This document shows positions 63,314-64,000 of a stretch of 64,000 nucleotides of DNA, piece by piece. Position 1 is the stretch's first letter; each line of letters opens with the position of its first letter. The position numbers and the translations under genes are program-made. The notes beneath the pieces are model-generated. The model did not search any database, had not been told where the DNA came from, and saw only the letters and a program-made list of their open reading frames with translations. Location of the stretch: contig NZ_JACJRJ010000025.1 of assembly GCF_014697195.1 (NCBI RefSeq), forward strand, positions 1 through 64,000. The letters are read 5' to 3'. The DNA comes from Cylindrospermum sp. FACHB-282. Its GTDB lineage: Bacteria > Cyanobacteriota > Cyanobacteriia > Cyanobacteriales > Nostocaceae.

Positions 63314-64000
63314 TCAAGATTCCACCTCAGCCAATTCTAACCAGCGCTCAGTCGCCACATCAATTGCTTGCTTGAGATTTTCCACCTGTTCATAAAGCTT
63401 TTGCACTTGGCTGTAATTTCCCGGAGAAACATTTACTAAGGCTTTTTCTGCTGCTGCCTTTTCATCCTCTAACTTGGCAATCTTACCTTCCAATTGCTGA
63501 AATTCTTTCTTTTCCCAATTGGATAACCCCCGCCGCTTTTTATTCTCTGTTTCTTTAGCTGAAGATGCAGTTTTTTCTACCTCAACATTTTTTGCTTTCT
63601 CCTTATTATTATCAGCCTGTAGCTGCGCTTCCTCAGCTTTTTTAAAGTCTAGATAAATAGAATAATTACCTGGATATTGCTTGAGAGTTCCGCCTTCTTC
63701 AAACGAAAAGATTGTGTCTACAGTCCGGTCTAAAAAATAGCGGTCGTGGGAAACTACAATGACACTACCAGAAAAATCTTCTAAATAATCTTCTAGTACC
63801 GCTAAGGTCTGCACATCTAAATCGTTGGTCGGTTCATCTAAAATTAAGACATTCGGCGCACCGATGAGCAAGCGCAACAGAAATAACCGCCGTTTTTCGC
63901 CACCAGAAAGTTTATGAATTGGGGCATATTGCTGATTTCCGGGAAACAAAAACCGCTCCAACATTTGGGAAGCAGTAATTTTAGTACCGTCGGTTATTTG
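63314..64000 (-). CDS. ABC-F family ATPase, C-terminal part, cut by window end
   Basis: The frame stays open to the last base of the window, so the N-terminal half is missing; the ATG at 63964 is internal. Visible: the second ABC signature LSGGEKRRLFLLRLL, Walker B LILDEPTNDLD, and the switch VVSHDRYFLDRTVD. A charged linker and a C-terminal coiled coil (EKKEFQQLEGKIAKLEDEKA) follow, typical of Uup-like ABC-F proteins that bind ribosomes or branched DNA. Confidence 0.9.
   Translation of the reverse strand, partial: QITDGTKITASQMLERFLFPGNQQYAPIHKLSGGEKRRLFLLRLLIGAPNVLILDEPTNDLDVQTLAVLEDYLEDFSGSVIVVSHDRYFLDRTVDTIFSFEEGGTLKQYPGNYSIYLDFKKAEEAQLQADNNKEKAKNVEVEKTASSAKETENKKRRGLSNWEKKEFQQLEGKIAKLEDEKAAAEKALVNVSPGNYSQVQKLYEQVENLKQAIDVATERWLELAEVES

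Overview
The window reads as chromosomal DNA of a filamentous, heterocyst-forming-type cyanobacterium (Nostocales: Nostoc, Anabaena, Calothrix or Tolypothrix-like). The evidence is: dense HIP1 octamers (GCGATCGC); cyanobacteria-typical genes (DUF3288, DUF1802, fused PyrF-PyrE, a CRTISO-like enzyme, a short bacterial phytochelatin synthase, two-domain histidine phosphatase); heptameric STRR arrays; and many short inverted-repeat (MITE-like) elements. No rRNA or tRNA gene, intact transposase or CRISPR array was seen.

Layout. 1-510: 3' remnant of an IS200/IS605 TnpB gene with its right-end hairpin. 558-11384: housekeeping genes lepB, pyrC, a patatin lipase, a yvcK-tsaE pair, ruvC, a membrane cytochrome b plus Tat-exported molybdopterin oxidoreductase pair, fused pyrF-pyrE and an AI-2E transporter. 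11440-15310: a two-gene Eco57I-like methylase plus PD-(D/E)XK nuclease module. 15577-22137: clpC, DUF3288, a strongly terminated putative small RNA, a catalytically degenerate dihydroorotase paralogue and a tandem histidine phosphatase. 22248-28970: small hypothetical and secreted proteins, a nucleotidyltransferase-like gene flanked by inverted repeats, a fasciclin protein and an overlapping XPB-like helicase/Bax1 (DUF790) pair. 29354-35930: two sensor kinases around a TPR protein. 36445-41203: kdpABFC potassium pump. 41347-43757: a 54-aa zinc-ribbon-like peptide and a SucCD-like pair that has lost its phosphohistidine. 44531-53840: a membrane protein, aroE, a hydrolase, a CRTISO-like protein, an MlaF/MlaD-type lipid-transport pair and an aldo/keto reductase. 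54316-64000: small membrane and secreted proteins, an L,D-transpeptidase, DUF1802, an NtcA-type promoter driving an 86-aa protein, gamma-glutamyltransferase, an AAA ATPase/DUF4276 pair, phytochelatin synthase and the end of an ABC-F gene.

Functional links. Pyrimidine synthesis is represented by pyrC and pyrF-pyrE plus the degenerate DHOase. DNA repair and defence are represented by ruvC, the XPB-Bax1 pair, the methylase/nuclease pair and the AAA-DUF4276 pair. The most promising less-described system is the AAA ATPase/DUF4276 couple (60391-62159), which has the architecture of PARIS/OLD-type ATPase plus TOPRIM defence modules. Next come the methylase/nuclease pair and the SucCD-like pair with both catalytic alpha-subunit residues replaced. 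A recurring theme is short repeats that invade gene edges: the aroE stop codon, the helicase C-terminus and a divergent promoter region are all made of repeat sequence.
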